Positions 16,689-26,359 of a stretch of DNA of 64,000 bases are shown piece by piece. The stretch comes from Aeromicrobium sp. Root495 (lineage in GTDB: Bacteria; Actinomycetota; Actinomycetes; Propionibacteriales; Nocardioidaceae): the NCBI RefSeq assembly GCF_001426755.1, contig NZ_LMFJ01000001.1:1483846-1547845 (forward strand), in the 5' to 3' direction. Numbering within the stretch: position 1 is the stretch's first letter; each line of letters begins with the position of its first letter. Both the position numbers and the translations under genes were made by a program. The notes beneath the pieces are model-generated. The model was given only the letters and a program-made list of their open reading frames with translations. It searched no databases and was not told where the DNA came from.

Positions 16689-17582
16689 ATGACCACCACC
16701 CGCCAGTACGACAAGGCGCCGTCCACGCTGCCGCTCATGCTCAAGGCAGCGCTGCCCGCGCTGCCCGTCGTCGGTGGCCTGCCGGGCGTGAAGCACGCCT
16801 CCGGCGAGGTCCCCGACCTCGTGCTCCTGCGGTCCGACGTCACCACCGACACCGCTCACCTCGCTGCGTACGAGGAGGTTTGCGGTTTCGGCCGGTCCGA
16901 CGCCCTGCCCACCACCTACCCGCACATGAGCGCGTTCGCGCTGCACATGGCGCTCATGACCGACACGTCGTTCCCGTTCGCGCCCATGGGTCTGGTGCAC
17001 CTGCGCAACACCATCACGCAGCACCGGCCCCTGGGCCCGGGTGAGTCCTTCGACGTCAGCGTCAGGGCCGCCGACCTGCGACCGCACCCCAAGGGACAGC
17101 TCGTCGACCTCATCACCACGGTCACGGTCGACGGCGAGGTCGTGTGGGACGAGGTCACGACGTTGTTCTCGCGCGGCAAGCGTGGCGCGGGGGCCGAGAC
17201 CTCGGCGGCGCCGCTCGACGGGATCGAGGCGCCCGACGGTGTCGTCCAGTGGAAGCTCAAGGGCGACCTCGGTCGTCGCTACGGAGCCATCTCGGGCGAC
17301 CGCAACCCCATCCATCTGTACCCGGTCACCGCCAAGGCGTTCGGCTTCCCCACCAACATCGCCCACGGCATGTGGACCAAGGCCCGCAGCCTCGCCGCGC
17401 TCCAGAACCGGCTGCCCGACGCCCACCGCGTCGACGTCGAGTTCAAGAAGCCGGTGCTGCTGCCCGCCACGGTCACCTTCGGGCACACCGGGGCAGCCAC
17501 CGACGCCGACGGACTGGTGTTCGGCGTCAAGGGCGCACGCAAGCCCGTGACCCACCTCGTGGGTCGCGTCACCGCCCTCTGA
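16689..17582 (+). CDS. MaoC-like (R)-3-hydroxyacyl dehydratase, HtdX-like
   Basis: 297 residues, double hot-dog protein. The C-terminal half carries the hydratase-2 motif YGAISGDRNPIHL with catalytic Asp and His, followed by HGMWTKARSL. The N-terminal hot-dog lacks these residues. This is the arrangement of Rv0241c (HtdX), which lies next to FabG4 in mycobacteria (from memory). ATG 16689 is one base after the fabG4 stop. Together FadA2, FabG4 and HtdX supply three steps of an acyl-CoA cycle; the fourth (enoyl reductase or acyl-CoA dehydrogenase) is not in the window. Confidence 0.9.
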   Translation: MTTTRQYDKAPSTLPLMLKAALPALPVVGGLPGVKHASGEVPDLVLLRSDVTTDTAHLAAYEEVCGFGRSDALPTTYPHMSAFALHMALMTDTSFPFAPMGLVHLRNTITQHRPLGPGESFDVSVRAADLRPHPKGQLVDLITTVTVDGEVVWDEVTTLFSRGKRGAGAETSAAPLDGIEAPDGVVQWKLKGDLGRRYGAISGDRNPIHLYPVTAKAFGFPTNIAHGMWTKARSLAALQNRLPDAHRVDVEFKKPVLLPATVTFGHTGAATDADGLVFGVKGARKPVTHLVGRVTAL

Positions 17583-17660
17583 GGGCTTGTACCGGCACGT
17601 AACCCAAGGCGGCCCGGTGTCGTTGGATCCCCTGTAGCTCACGTCACAGAGGAGTCCACG

Positions 17661-19505
17661 ATGCCGGGTCGTCTCGTCCGCGCCGCCCTGTCCGCCGCTC
17701 TCGTCCTGACCGGCGTGCTGGCCATCTCGTCGGCGCCGGCCTCGGCCGCCACGTCGTGGAAGCCGCGCCCCGAGCAGTACCCGGCCACCACCACGGTGCA
17801 GGACCTGGCGATCCCCATGTCCGACGGCACCGTGCTGCGCGGCAACCTCGTGCGTCCGGTCGGCGCCGACGGCAAGGTCGTCACCACCAGGCTGCCGACG
17901 ATCGTCACCATCACCGCCTACAACAAGAACGTCCAGGAGCAGGCCGGCGGGCTGGCCGGCGGCGACTCCAGCTTCCTCGTGAAGCGCGGCTACCTGCAGC
18001 TCACCGTCGACGCCCGTGGCACGGGCAGCTCCGGCGGCACGTGGTGCGCGTTCTGCGCCCGCGAGGACAAGGACTTCGGCGAGGTCGTCACGTGGGCGGG
18101 TCAGCAGCCGTGGTCCAACGGCAGCACCGGCATGAGCGGTCCCTCGTACATGGGCATCGCCCAGATCTTCGCCGCCGGCGCACGGCCCAAGGGCCTCAAG
18201 GCGATCTTCCCCCAGGTCCCCGGCGCCGACGTCTACCGCGACGTCGTGGCCTCCGGAGGAGCGCTCGACGTCGGCTTCATCCCGCTGTGGATCGGCCTCG
18301 TGAACGGCACGGCCATCATCCCGCCGACCCTCACCGCCACCAACCCCGCGCTCGGCCTGGGCACGCTCGTGACGCACCTGCTCGGCAACGGCGCGTTCAG
18401 CGCCGGGCTGCTCCTCACGGCCCTGGGCGGTGGCGAGCCCGCGTTCGACGGCGAGTTCTACACGCAGCGCTCCCCCATCAACGTGGCCTCGAAGATCGAC
18501 GTCCCGACGTTCTTCATCTCCGGGGAGTACGACCTCTTCCAGCGCGGCACGCCGCTGCTCTACGAGAACCTGCGCAAGCGCGGCGTCCAGACCAAGATGA
18601 TCGTCGGGCCGTGGGACCACCTGCAGGCCTCCGGGGGCGTGGGCCTCGAGAAGGCGGGCCACGGCACGCTCGGCGAGCTCCAGCTCCGCTGGTTCGACCG
18701 CTACGTGAAGGGTCGCGCCGACGCCACCCTCGACTCCGACATCCCGCCGCTCACCTACTACCAGCAGGGCACGGGCGCCTGGACCAAGGGCACCGACGTC
18801 GTGGCCCCCGGCAGCCGCGCCACGAGCTTCCGCCTCTCCGGCTCGGCCTCGACAGGACAGACTGCAGGTCTCACCACCGGAAAGGCGGACGAGGGCGTCT
18901 CCGACGTCCTTCCCGTCCCGGCCCAGGGCCTGTGCACCCGCTCCACCAACCAGTGGACGGCCGGCGTCCTCAACAAGGCCCTTCCGGACCTGCCGTGCTT
19001 CACGAACAACCAGTTCAACGACCGGCTCGGTCCGGTGTTCGAGACGGCCCCGCTCACGAAGGCCGTCACGCTGCAGGGCCAGGTCAACGCCCGGCTCTAC
19101 ACCTCCACCGTCGGCGCCGGGGACGGCATGCTCTCGGTGGCGCTCGAGGACGTCGCGCCCGACGGCACCGTCAGCCGTCTCACCGGTGGCTGGCAGGTCA
19201 TCTCGATGCGCGCCCTCGACACCAGCCGTAGCCGCTACCTGGACGGCAAGGTCATCCAGCCGTACCACCCGTTCACGAAGGCCAGCAAGAAGCCTCTCGC
19301 CGCAGGCGAGGTGGCACCGGTCGACGTCGAGATCTTCCCGACGGCGGCCAAGATCCTCCCGGGCCACCGGCTCCGGGTGGCCGTGCAGGCCTTCGACGTG
19401 CCGCACCTGCTCCCGAACCTCGGCGACCTACTGGGCTCGCTCAGCGTCATCCGGGTGCACAGCTCGGCGAAGTACCCGTCGGAGGTGACCATCCCGACGC
19501 GCTGA
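17661..19505 (+). CDS. Secreted S15/CocE-NonD family hydrolase
   Basis: 614 residues with a Sec signal (MPGRLVRAALSAALVLTG...ASA, cleavage about 31). Alpha/beta-hydrolase domain with nucleophile Ser162 in GMSGPSYMG, a YDLFQRG acid-region motif and the GPWDHL catalytic histidine, followed by a C-terminal jelly-roll typical of X-Pro dipeptidyl-peptidases and cocaine-esterase relatives. GAGGAG lies 8 nt before ATG 17661. Exported; true substrate (peptide or ester) cannot be told from sequence. Confidence 0.9.
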   Translation: MPGRLVRAALSAALVLTGVLAISSAPASAATSWKPRPEQYPATTTVQDLAIPMSDGTVLRGNLVRPVGADGKVVTTRLPTIVTITAYNKNVQEQAGGLAGGDSSFLVKRGYLQLTVDARGTGSSGGTWCAFCAREDKDFGEVVTWAGQQPWSNGSTGMSGPSYMGIAQIFAAGARPKGLKAIFPQVPGADVYRDVVASGGALDVGFIPLWIGLVNGTAIIPPTLTATNPALGLGTLVTHLLGNGAFSAGLLLTALGGGEPAFDGEFYTQRSPINVASKIDVPTFFISGEYDLFQRGTPLLYENLRKRGVQTKMIVGPWDHLQASGGVGLEKAGHGTLGELQLRWFDRYVKGRADATLDSDIPPLTYYQQGTGAWTKGTDVVAPGSRATSFRLSGSASTGQTAGLTTGKADEGVSDVLPVPAQGLCTRSTNQWTAGVLNKALPDLPCFTNNQFNDRLGPVFETAPLTKAVTLQGQVNARLYTSTVGAGDGMLSVALEDVAPDGTVSRLTGGWQVISMRALDTSRSRYLDGKVIQPYHPFTKASKKPLAAGEVAPVDVEIFPTAAKILPGHRLRVAVQAFDVPHLLPNLGDLLGSLSVIRVHSSAKYPSEVTIPTR

Positions 19506-19527
19506 CCGCGCGGCTGCGCCAGGGCCG

Positions 19528-20397
19528 TCAGCGGGAGCGGCGCTGTCGGATGAGGCCCTCCTGGGCCACGGTGGCCACGAGGGTCCCGTCCTGGGCGAAG
19601 ACACGCGCCGTGCTGAGGCCCCGGGCTCCCGAGGCCGACGGCGAGGTCTGGTCGTAGAGCAGCCACTCGTCGGCGCGCACGGGACGGTGGAACCAGATCA
19701 CGTGGTCGAGCGAGGCCGGCATGACCTTGGGGTCGCCGATGAAGGTGCCGTGCGGGAGGAGGGAGACGCCCAGCAGGCTGAAGTCCGAGATGTAGGTGAA
19801 CGCCGCGTTGTGCACGATGCGGGAGTCGGGCAGCGTGCCGTTGGCGCGGAACCAGAGTCGCTGCACGGCCGGGACCAGCTCACGGGACGGGTCGTCGGGT
19901 GTCCGGTTGTCGCCCACGTACCGCAGGTCGAACGCGTCCCAGTCCCGCTTCCACGCGAGGGAGAAGTCCGACCCTCGCTCGGCGATGATGTCGATGAGGG
20001 GCGTGGAGTCCTCCGGAGACGGGACCTCGGGCATCCGGTCCTGGTGGTCGAAGCCGTCCTCCTCGCGCTGGAAGGACACCGTCATGTAGAAGATGTTCTC
20101 GCCGTGCTGGCGCGCCGCGACGCGCCGCGTGGTGAACGATCCGCCGTCCCGGACGTTCTCGACGTCGTAGATGATCGGGATGCTGGGATCGCCGCCGAGC
20201 AGGAAGTACGCGTGGAGCGAGTGGATGTGCCGGTCCTCCGGAGCCGTCAGCTGGGCCGCCATGACGGCCTGCGCCGCCACCTGCCCGCCGAAGACACGGA
20301 CGAGGCTCGAGTTCTCGGGCTGCTTCCCGCGGTACAGACCGATCTCGAGCGGCTCGAGGTCCAGCAGGTCGACGATCTCAGACAACGATTCAGGCAC
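19528..20397 (-). CDS. tesB: Acyl-CoA thioesterase II
   Basis: 289 residues, double hot-dog TesB fold. RVFGGQVAAQAVMAA and HSLHAYFLLGGDP near the N-terminus and the SLDHVIWFHRP block in the second half are family marks. It hydrolyses medium- and long-chain acyl-CoAs. GTG 20397 is placed 6 nt after a TAGGAT hexamer. Convergent with the S15 hydrolase, 22 bp apart. Confidence 0.93.
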   Translation of the reverse strand: MPESLSEIVDLLDLEPLEIGLYRGKQPENSSLVRVFGGQVAAQAVMAAQLTAPEDRHIHSLHAYFLLGGDPSIPIIYDVENVRDGGSFTTRRVAARQHGENIFYMTVSFQREEDGFDHQDRMPEVPSPEDSTPLIDIIAERGSDFSLAWKRDWDAFDLRYVGDNRTPDDPSRELVPAVQRLWFRANGTLPDSRIVHNAAFTYISDFSLLGVSLLPHGTFIGDPKVMPASLDHVIWFHRPVRADEWLLYDQTSPSASGARGLSTARVFAQDGTLVATVAQEGLIRQRRSR

Positions 20398-20409
20398 GGG
20401 CCGATCCTA
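20398..20409 (-). promoter_or_regulatory. -10 hexamer TAGGAT, leaderless tesB
   Basis: TAGGAT (20409-20404) followed by six bases and the GTG start; no ribosome site. Confidence 0.55.
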
Positions 20410-20468
20410 GCGATCCCGGCGCCCACCGGCGGCGTCCTCGCCGACCTCGTGGCTCAGCCGTCGTCGTG

Positions 20469-20520
20469 CTTGCGCTGACGCGCAAGGCTAGTCCCGATCG
20501 TTCTTGCGCTGACGCGCAAG
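20469..20520. repeat. Duplicated 18-bp hairpin at PAC2 gene end
   Basis: CTTGCGCTGACGCGCAAG occurs at 20469-20486 and 20503-20520, 34 bp apart. Each copy folds as a 7-bp stem with a 4-nt loop. The right copy encodes the LARQRK tail of the PAC2 protein; the left lies just beyond its stop and, in another frame, would encode LARQRK again. The pair may also serve as the terminator. Confidence 0.7.
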
Positions 20521-21384
20521 GAACTGCTCGAACTGGTCCGCCAGCTCGTCGCCCGAGGGGATGGCGTCCTCCTCCGCCAGGAGCGACTGGGCCGCTCCTC
20601 GGGTGAAGGCGTCGTACTGCTGCTCCAGGCCGTGCAGGACGTTCTCGCCGTCCTGGTCCGAGATCTGCTCCTGGATCTGCTCCATGGCGGCGCTCGTGGC
20701 CGTGCGCAGGGCGTCGAGGTCGAGCTCGAGACCCAGCCGGTCGACGACGGCGTCGATCAGCGCGATGGCCGCCGGCGGGTAGTCGATCTGGGCGAGGTAG
20801 TGCGGGACGTGCACGACGTAGCCCGCGGCGTCGAGACCCAGCTGGCCGAACCGGTACTCCAGGAGCGACTGCGCCGACGACGGCACCTTGACCTCGGCGC
20901 CCCACAGGTTGGTGCGGTCGACGATCTCGGGCCGCGTGCCGTGGGCGGTGATCATGGGAGGACGGGTGTGCGGCACCCCCATGGGCACCGCGCCGAGCCC
21001 CAGCGTGAGCGGGATGCGCAGGTCGGTCACGACGTCGCGGAGCTCGCTCACGAAGGACTCCCAGCGGAAGTCGGGCTCCGGACCGGCGAGCAGGTAGTAC
21101 GGCGTGCCGGCCGCGTCGCGCTCCAGCACGATGTCGAGCCGGGGCTCTTCGTAGTCCTGGTAGTGATCCTGGCGGAACGTGACGAAGGGTCGACGGGCGC
21201 GGTAGTCGTAGAGCTCGTCGACGTCGAAGGAGTGGACGACCTCCCCCTCGCCGGTCGTGAGCGCCTCGGCCGCCAGGCGCGGCGCGCCGCCGGCCGTCAG
21301 GAACCCGTCGAGGGCGTGGATGAGGACGGCTCCCTGAGGAGCCTCGGGATCAGTCTGGGTGTCTCGTCGCTTGGGCCACTGCAT
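20488..21384 (-). CDS. PAC2-family (proteasome assembly chaperone-like) protein
   Basis: 298 residues. Contains LIHALDGFLTAGGA, TFRQDHYQDYEEPRL, a GAVPMGVPHTRP loop and HVPHYLAQIDYPPAA, all typical of actinobacterial PAC2 proteins; biological role unknown in bacteria. ATG 21384 (MQWPKR) is 10 bp after the dxs stop; an upstream ATG at 21411 would overlap dxs. The C-terminal end LARQRKNDRD is encoded by a hairpin sequence that is repeated after the stop. Confidence 0.85.
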   Translation of the reverse strand: MQWPKRRDTQTDPEAPQGAVLIHALDGFLTAGGAPRLAAEALTTGEGEVVHSFDVDELYDYRARRPFVTFRQDHYQDYEEPRLDIVLERDAAGTPYYLLAGPEPDFRWESFVSELRDVVTDLRIPLTLGLGAVPMGVPHTRPPMITAHGTRPEIVDRTNLWGAEVKVPSSAQSLLEYRFGQLGLDAAGYVVHVPHYLAQIDYPPAAIALIDAVVDRLGLELDLDALRTATSAAMEQIQEQISDQDGENVLHGLEQQYDAFTRGAAQSLLAEEDAIPSGDELADQFEQFLARQRKNDRD

Positions 21385-21394
21385 CGTCAACGCC

Positions 21395-23290
21395 TCAGCT
21401 CTCCGCCACATTCCCGCTGGTCACGGTCTCGCGCAGCGCCTCCAGGGCGTCGGTGGCGATGGCGTCGGGCGTGAGACCGACCCGCTCGAGCAGGACGTCG
21501 CGCTTGGCGTGCTCGAAGAACTCCTGGGCGATGCCGTGCACGCGCACGGGGGTGGGGATCCGGGCGTCCTGGAGGGCCTGTGTGAACGCCGACCCCACCC
21601 CGCCGACGCGTCCGTTGTCCTCGATGGTGACCACGAGTCGACGCCCGGTGGCCGCGGCCACCAGGTCGGGGTGGAAGGGCTTGACCCAGCGCGGGTCCAC
21701 GACCGTGGTCCCGAGGCCGGCAGCCTCCAGCCGCTCGGCGACGGCGAGGCCGGTGCGTGCCATGGAGCCGACGGCCAGGACCAGGACGTCGTCGGAGCTG
21801 CCCTGGTGGAGCACGTCTCCCCCGCCGAGCGTGCCGACCGCGTCGATGTCGTCCGGCACGGCGCCCTTGGCGAACCGGACCACGGTGGGGGCGTCCGAGA
21901 CGTCGACGGCCTCGCGCAGGAGCTCGCGCAGGCGTGAGCCGTCGCGGGGCGCGGCGAGCCGCAGGCCCGGGACGACCTGGAGGATCGACATGTCCCACAT
22001 GCCGTTGTGGCTGGCGCCGTCGTCGCCGGTGAGGCCGGCCCGGTCGAGGACGAACGTGACGCCGCAGCGGTGCAGCGCGACGTCGAGCAGGACCTGGTCG
22101 AACGCGCGGTTCAGGAAGGTGGCGTAGACCGCGAAGACGGGGTGCAGACCGGCCATGGCCATGCCCGCCGCGCTCGTGGCGGCGTGCTGCTCCGCGATGC
22201 CCACGTCGACGACGCGGTCGGGGAACTTGTCGGCGAAGGCGTCGAGGCCCACCGGGTACAGCATGGCGGCCGTGATGCCCACGACGTCGGGACGCTCGTC
22301 GGCGATCCGGACGATCTCGTCGCGGAACACCGAGGTCCAGCCGGCGGGAGCGACCGAGCGGGCGTCGCCGGTCTCCCGGTCGAAGGCGGGCGCCTGGTGC
22401 ATCTGGTCGTTGATGTTGGCCACGGCGATGTCGTAGCCCTGGCCCTTGGTGGTGAGTGCGTGGACGAGGACGGGACCGTTGAACCGCTTGGCCTGGGTGA
22501 GCGCGTGTTCGAGAGCCTGGCGGTCGTGCCCGTCGACCGGCCCGAGGTACTTGAGTCCCATGTCCTCGAACATGCCCTGCGGGGCGAGGACGTCCTTGAG
22601 CCCCTTCTTGATGGCGTGCAGCGCCTCGTAGGCCGCCGGGCCCACGAGACGACCGCTGCTCAGCCGCTCCTTGATGGCGGCCAGGGCGGGTTCGTACCGC
22701 GGGTTGGTGCGGATCTCGGCGAGCCGGTTGGCCAGGCCGCCGACGGTGGGCTGGTACGAGCGGCCGTTGTCGTTGACGACGATCACGAGGCGCCGGTCCT
22801 GAGCTGCAGCGATGTTGTTGATGGCCTCCCAGGCCATGCCGCCCGTGAGGGCACCGTCACCGATGACGGCCACGACGTGGCGGTCGTTGCCCAGGACCTC
22901 GTTGGCCCGGGCCATGCCGTCGGCGTAGGACAGGCTCGTGGAGGCGTGGGAGTTCTCGACCCAGTCGTGCTCGGACTCCGCCTGCGAGGGGTAGCCCGAC
23001 AGGCCGCCCTCCTGGCGCAGCGAGTCGAAGGCGTCGGCGCGTCCGGTCACCATCTTGTGCACGTAGGCCTGGTGACCGGTGTCCCAGACGACGCGGTCGA
23101 GCGGCGACTCGAAGACGCGGTGGATGGCGAGCGTGAGCTCGACGACGCCCAGGTTGGGGCCGAGGTGCCCGGCGTGCTGGGCCACGGCGTCGATCGTGCG
23201 CTCGCGGATCTCGTGGGCGAGGGTCGCGAGGTCGTCGTCGGAGAGGTCCCGCAGGTCAGCGGGTCCGCGGATCTCGTCGAGCAGGGCCAT
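21395..23290 (-). CDS. dxs: 1-deoxy-D-xylulose-5-phosphate synthase
   Basis: 631 residues, thiamine-diphosphate enzyme and first step of the MEP isoprenoid pathway (pyruvate + glyceraldehyde 3-phosphate). Motifs: [26 protein letters not shown] (TPP/Mg), [24 protein letters not shown] and [12 protein letters not shown]. Complete length. A TAGACT hexamer 6 nt before ATG 23290 marks a leaderless start. The PAC2 gene follows in the same direction after 10 bp and is probably co-transcribed. Confidence 0.98.
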   Translation of the reverse strand: MALLDEIRGPADLRDLSDDDLATLAHEIRERTIDAVAQHAGHLGPNLGVVELTLAIHRVFESPLDRVVWDTGHQAYVHKMVTGRADAFDSLRQEGGLSGYPSQAESEHDWVENSHASTSLSYADGMARANEVLGNDRHVVAVIGDGALTGGMAWEAINNIAAAQDRRLVIVVNDNGRSYQPTVGGLANRLAEIRTNPRYEPALAAIKERLSSGRLVGPAAYEALHAIKKGLKDVLAPQGMFEDMGLKYLGPVDGHDRQALEHALTQAKRFNGPVLVHALTTKGQGYDIAVANINDQMHQAPAFDRETGDARSVAPAGWTSVFRDEIVRIADERPDVVGITAAMLYPVGLDAFADKFPDRVVDVGIAEQHAATSAAGMAMAGLHPVFAVYATFLNRAFDQVLLDVALHRCGVTFVLDRAGLTGDDGASHNGMWDMSILQVVPGLRLAAPRDGSRLRELLREAVDVSDAPTVVRFAKGAVPDDIDAVGTLGGGDVLHQGSSDDVLVLAVGSMARTGLAVAERLEAAGLGTTVVDPRWVKPFHPDLVAAATGRRLVVTIEDNGRVGGVGSAFTQALQDARIPTPVRVHGIAQEFFEHAKRDVLLERVGLTPDAIATDALEALRETVTSGNVAES

Positions 23291-23302
23291 TCGGCCAGTC
23301 TA
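23291..23302 (-). promoter_or_regulatory. -10 hexamer TAGACT, leaderless dxs
   Basis: TAGACT (23302-23297) followed by six bases and the dxs ATG. Confidence 0.55.
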
Positions 23303-23330
23303 CCGAGGAGTCCTGGAGATCACCGGGGCG

Positions 23331-23834
23331 TCACCGCGCGTGGTAGCGGCCACGCTCGTGGGAGAGCACTGCAGCGTCGCTCACCTCGACGTGCTCGACC
23401 TGTGCCTCGACCAGGAGTCCCCACCCTGCGTGGCGAGCGTCCGTGGTGCGCCGGACGCCGATCCACCCTGCGGCGCCGGTCAGGACCGGCCCCCACGCGG
23501 ACTCCTCCCACTGCGCCAGGGTGAAGGGACCACCCGGTGCCGGGGCCACACCGGCGAAGGCGTCGCTGAGGAACTCGTGACCGGACGTGGCGAGGTTCAC
23601 GACGAACCGCTCGGGCTCCTCCTCCCAGAAGTCCGACTCCTCGTCGACGAGGCCCAGGACGACCGCCGGGTCACCGGCACCGATCATGAACGACGAGACC
23701 GTGAGGCCGACCCGGGCGCGCCCCTCCCCCGCGGTCCAGAGGCTCACGGCCGCCGGGAGGTGGCCGCGCAGCCGTCGGAGCGGGTCGCGGTCGCCCGGAG
23801 GCGTGGCGAAGGGATGGTCCGTGTGGATCGTCAC
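23331..23834 (-). CDS. Flavin reductase-like (FMN-binding split barrel) protein
   Basis: 167 residues. RVGLTVSSFMIGAGDPAVVLGLVDEESDFWE and FVVNLATSGHEFLSDAFAG are the strand-loop motifs of flavin-reductase-domain proteins, which bind FMN at a dimer interface. Probably a cytosolic flavin reductase or FMN-dependent oxidoreductase. GTG 23834 sits 6 nt after TAGGCT. It stands alone between dxs and the ROK gene. Confidence 0.8.
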   Translation of the reverse strand: MTIHTDHPFATPPGDRDPLRRLRGHLPAAVSLWTAGEGRARVGLTVSSFMIGAGDPAVVLGLVDEESDFWEEEPERFVVNLATSGHEFLSDAFAGVAPAPGGPFTLAQWEESAWGPVLTGAAGWIGVRRTTDARHAGWGLLVEAQVEHVEVSDAAVLSHERGRYHAR

Positions 23835-23846
23835 CCCGCCAGCCTA
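23835..23846 (-). promoter_or_regulatory. -10 hexamer TAGGCT, leaderless flavin reductase gene
   Basis: TAGGCT (23846-23841) followed by six bases and GTG 23834. It overlies the last 17 bp gap after the ROK gene stop. Confidence 0.5.
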
Positions 23847-23863
23847 GGCCCGTGGCCGACGGG

Positions 23864-25084
23864 TCAGGCGACGACGGATCCCGCCGACGCGTACGAGTCG
23901 GTGAGCGTGCCGACCGGGTCCTGCAGAAGCCGGCCGAACGCGAGCTCGGCGGCCCCCACCAGCACCGAGTCGGCGCCGAGACCGGGCAGCGTGATCCGGG
24001 CGAGCTCCCGCGGGGCTGCCAGTGCGTGCTCGGCGAAGGCGGCGTCGACATCGTCCCGCACCAGGGGCAGGAGGGGCCGCAGGTAGCCGCCCAGCACGAT
24101 GACGCGCGGGTTCAGCAGGTTGACCATGCCGGCGAGTCCTCGGCCGATGTGCCAGGCCACCTGCCGCAGCTCCGGCGACGCCTCGTGGATGCCGTCGAGG
24201 AACTCGCCGAGCGAGGGAATGCGGTCGGGCGGGCACCCCACGGCGGCCGCGATGGCCACGCCGCCCACCTCGGTCTCCCAGCAGCCCCGTGCGCCGCAGT
24301 GGCACAGCTTTCCGTCGGGGACGAAGGGGACGTGGCCGATCTCGCCCGCGTAGCCGCCGGCACCCTCCAAGGGCCGTCCGGCCACGACGACGCCGGCGCC
24401 CACGCCGACCTCGCCGGAGAGGTACACGAGGTCGTCGACGCCCACACCGGCACCACGCAGGTGCTCGGAGACGGCGCCGAGGTCGGCATCGTTGCCCAGG
24501 ACCGGCCTCATGCCGCCGCCCAGGCGCTCGGCGAGCAGGGCACTGAACGGCACCTCGTGCCAGCCCAGGTTGGGCGCGAGCCGGACGAACCCGTCGTCGG
24601 CACGCACGATCCCCGGCACCGCGGCACCGACGCCGACCACCGGCACGGAAGGGTCGATGTCCTTGAGCACGAGTCGCATGAGCTCGGCCACCGAGTCGGC
24701 GGTGACCTCGGGGTCGTGACCGGCCGGCGCCGGACCGGTGGCCCGGGCCTGGACGATGCCGCCCAGACCCACACGGGCCACGGAGAGCCCGTCCACGCGC
24801 ACGTCGGCCGCGAGGACGACGGCGCCCGGTCCCGCGAGGACGTCGACCGAGGGCCGACCGACCCCTGCACGCGCCCCGACGGACTTGCCCTTGGCCGTGA
24901 GGCCGAGGGCCTCCAGCTCACCCACCAGACCGCCGATCGTGCTGCGGTTCAGTCCCATGCGACTCGTGAGGTCGGACCGTGAGATCCGGCCGGCGCCGTG
25001 CACGTGACCCAGGACGGTTCCGAGGTTGTGCCGTCGGACGTCCTCCTGGTTGGTGCCGACGCCCGTCCGACCTGCGGACGCCAT
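23864..25084 (-). CDS. ROK-family transcriptional regulator
   Basis: 406 residues. N-terminal winged HTH (SRSDLTSRMGLNRSTIGGLVGEL, about 35-58) followed by a ROK sugar-kinase-like domain with the zinc motif CHCGARGCWE and GEIGHVPF. Such regulators (XylR, NagC, Mlc) bind operators and release on sugar binding. ATG 25084 lies 2 nt after the xylH stop, so it is the last gene of the sugar-transport operon and probably its repressor. The asymmetric operators upstream of xylF fit ROK half-sites. Confidence 0.92.
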   Translation of the reverse strand: MASAGRTGVGTNQEDVRRHNLGTVLGHVHGAGRISRSDLTSRMGLNRSTIGGLVGELEALGLTAKGKSVGARAGVGRPSVDVLAGPGAVVLAADVRVDGLSVARVGLGGIVQARATGPAPAGHDPEVTADSVAELMRLVLKDIDPSVPVVGVGAAVPGIVRADDGFVRLAPNLGWHEVPFSALLAERLGGGMRPVLGNDADLGAVSEHLRGAGVGVDDLVYLSGEVGVGAGVVVAGRPLEGAGGYAGEIGHVPFVPDGKLCHCGARGCWETEVGGVAIAAAVGCPPDRIPSLGEFLDGIHEASPELRQVAWHIGRGLAGMVNLLNPRVIVLGGYLRPLLPLVRDDVDAAFAEHALAAPRELARITLPGLGADSVLVGAAELAFGRLLQDPVGTLTDSYASAGSVVA

Positions 25085-25086
25085 GT

Positions 25087-26349
25087 CTAGAGTCCTGTCG
25101 CGGAACGCCGCCTGCGCGAGATCGCGTCGACGCTGGCCGCGAGGAGCAGGACGCCACCCGTGACGATGAAGTTGATGTACGAGGCCTGGTCGAGGAGGCC
25201 GAGCCCGTTGGCGATGGTGGCGATGACCAGGCCGCCGATGACGGCGTCGCGGGCCTTGCCCTTGCCGCCGAAGAGGCTCGTGCCGCCGATGACTGCCGCG
25301 CCCACCGCGTAGAGCAGCGTGTTGCCGCCGCCGGACGACGTGGAGACCTTGCCGAGGTTGGACGCCGCGATGACACCGCTGAGCGCGGCCATGGAGGAGC
25401 CGAACATGAAGACGGAGATCCGGATGCGGTCGACGTTGATGCCGGCGCGTCGCGCCGCCTCGGGGTTGCCACCCACCGCGTAGACGTGACGCCCGTAGGC
25501 CGTGCGGCCGAGGACCATGGTCCAGGCGATGAGCAGGGCGATCACGAGCGGCAGCACGTACGGGATGCCCTCGATGACGAAGCCGGCGTTGGGCGCGCGG
25601 TTCAGGTTGAGCACGTAGGTGACGACGAGCAGGATCACGGCGAGCGCGACGATCTGGGCGACCACGACGGCGAGCGGCTGGTGCTGCAGGCCCTTGGAGA
25701 CCTTCAGGCGGTGGCTCCGCAGGGCCAGGAGCGCGTAGACCACGATGACGACGACGGCGAGGACCCAGCCCCACGTCGGCGGCACGTTGTTCTTGGTGAT
25801 GCCCTTGATGACCTCCTGGTCGACGCGGACGGAGCCGCCGTCGCCGATGAGCTTCAGGAGCAGGCCCTGCAGGCCCAAGAAGAACGCCAGGGTCACGACG
25901 AAGGAGGGAATGCCCACCTTGGCCACGATCAGGCCGATGACGAGGCCGATGACCGCGCCGGTGACGAGGGCGCCGAGCACCGCGACGCCCCACGGCAGGT
26001 CGTGGTCGGCGATCGCGAGCCCCATGACGGCTGCTGACGCGCCACCGGTGACGCCGGCGGACAGGTCGATGTCGCCCAGGAGCAGCACCATCACCAGTCC
26101 CATGGCCAGCACGATGATGGCGCCGGCCTGGGTGATGAGGTTGGCCATGTTGAGGGCCGAGAGGAAACGGTCGTTGGCGAGCCCGAACACGATGAACAGG
26201 ACGAGCAGGCCCAGGATGGCGGGCAGCGCACCCATGTCGCCGCCGCGGACGCGGTTCACGTAGGCGCGTGCCGCCTCGCCCAGCGTGTTGGACTGGGTCC
26301 GGTCGTTGGCGAAGCCCGCCTCTTCGGCGTCGGTGATGATGTCGGTCAT
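25087..26349 (-). CDS. xylH: Sugar ABC transporter permease (XylH-like)
   Basis: 420 residues, about ten to twelve membrane helices. GDIDLSAGVTGG is the signature of the BPD_transp_2/AraH-XylH-RbsC family; ARRAGINVDRIRISVFMFGSSMAAL is the coupling-helix region. It forms the homodimeric channel for the XylF/XylG proteins. ATG 26349 lies 10 nt downstream of the xylG stop. Longer than RbsC because of an N-terminal cytoplasmic segment and an extra helix region near 200-250, as in XylH. Confidence 0.92.
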   Translation of the reverse strand: MTDIITDAEEAGFANDRTQSNTLGEAARAYVNRVRGGDMGALPAILGLLVLFIVFGLANDRFLSALNMANLITQAGAIIVLAMGLVMVLLLGDIDLSAGVTGGASAAVMGLAIADHDLPWGVAVLGALVTGAVIGLVIGLIVAKVGIPSFVVTLAFFLGLQGLLLKLIGDGGSVRVDQEVIKGITKNNVPPTWGWVLAVVVIVVYALLALRSHRLKVSKGLQHQPLAVVVAQIVALAVILLVVTYVLNLNRAPNAGFVIEGIPYVLPLVIALLIAWTMVLGRTAYGRHVYAVGGNPEAARRAGINVDRIRISVFMFGSSMAALSGVIAASNLGKVSTSSGGGNTLLYAVGAAVIGGTSLFGGKGKARDAVIGGLVIATIANGLGLLDQASYINFIVTGGVLLLAASVDAISRRRRSATGL

Positions 26350-26359
26350 GTCTGGCCCC

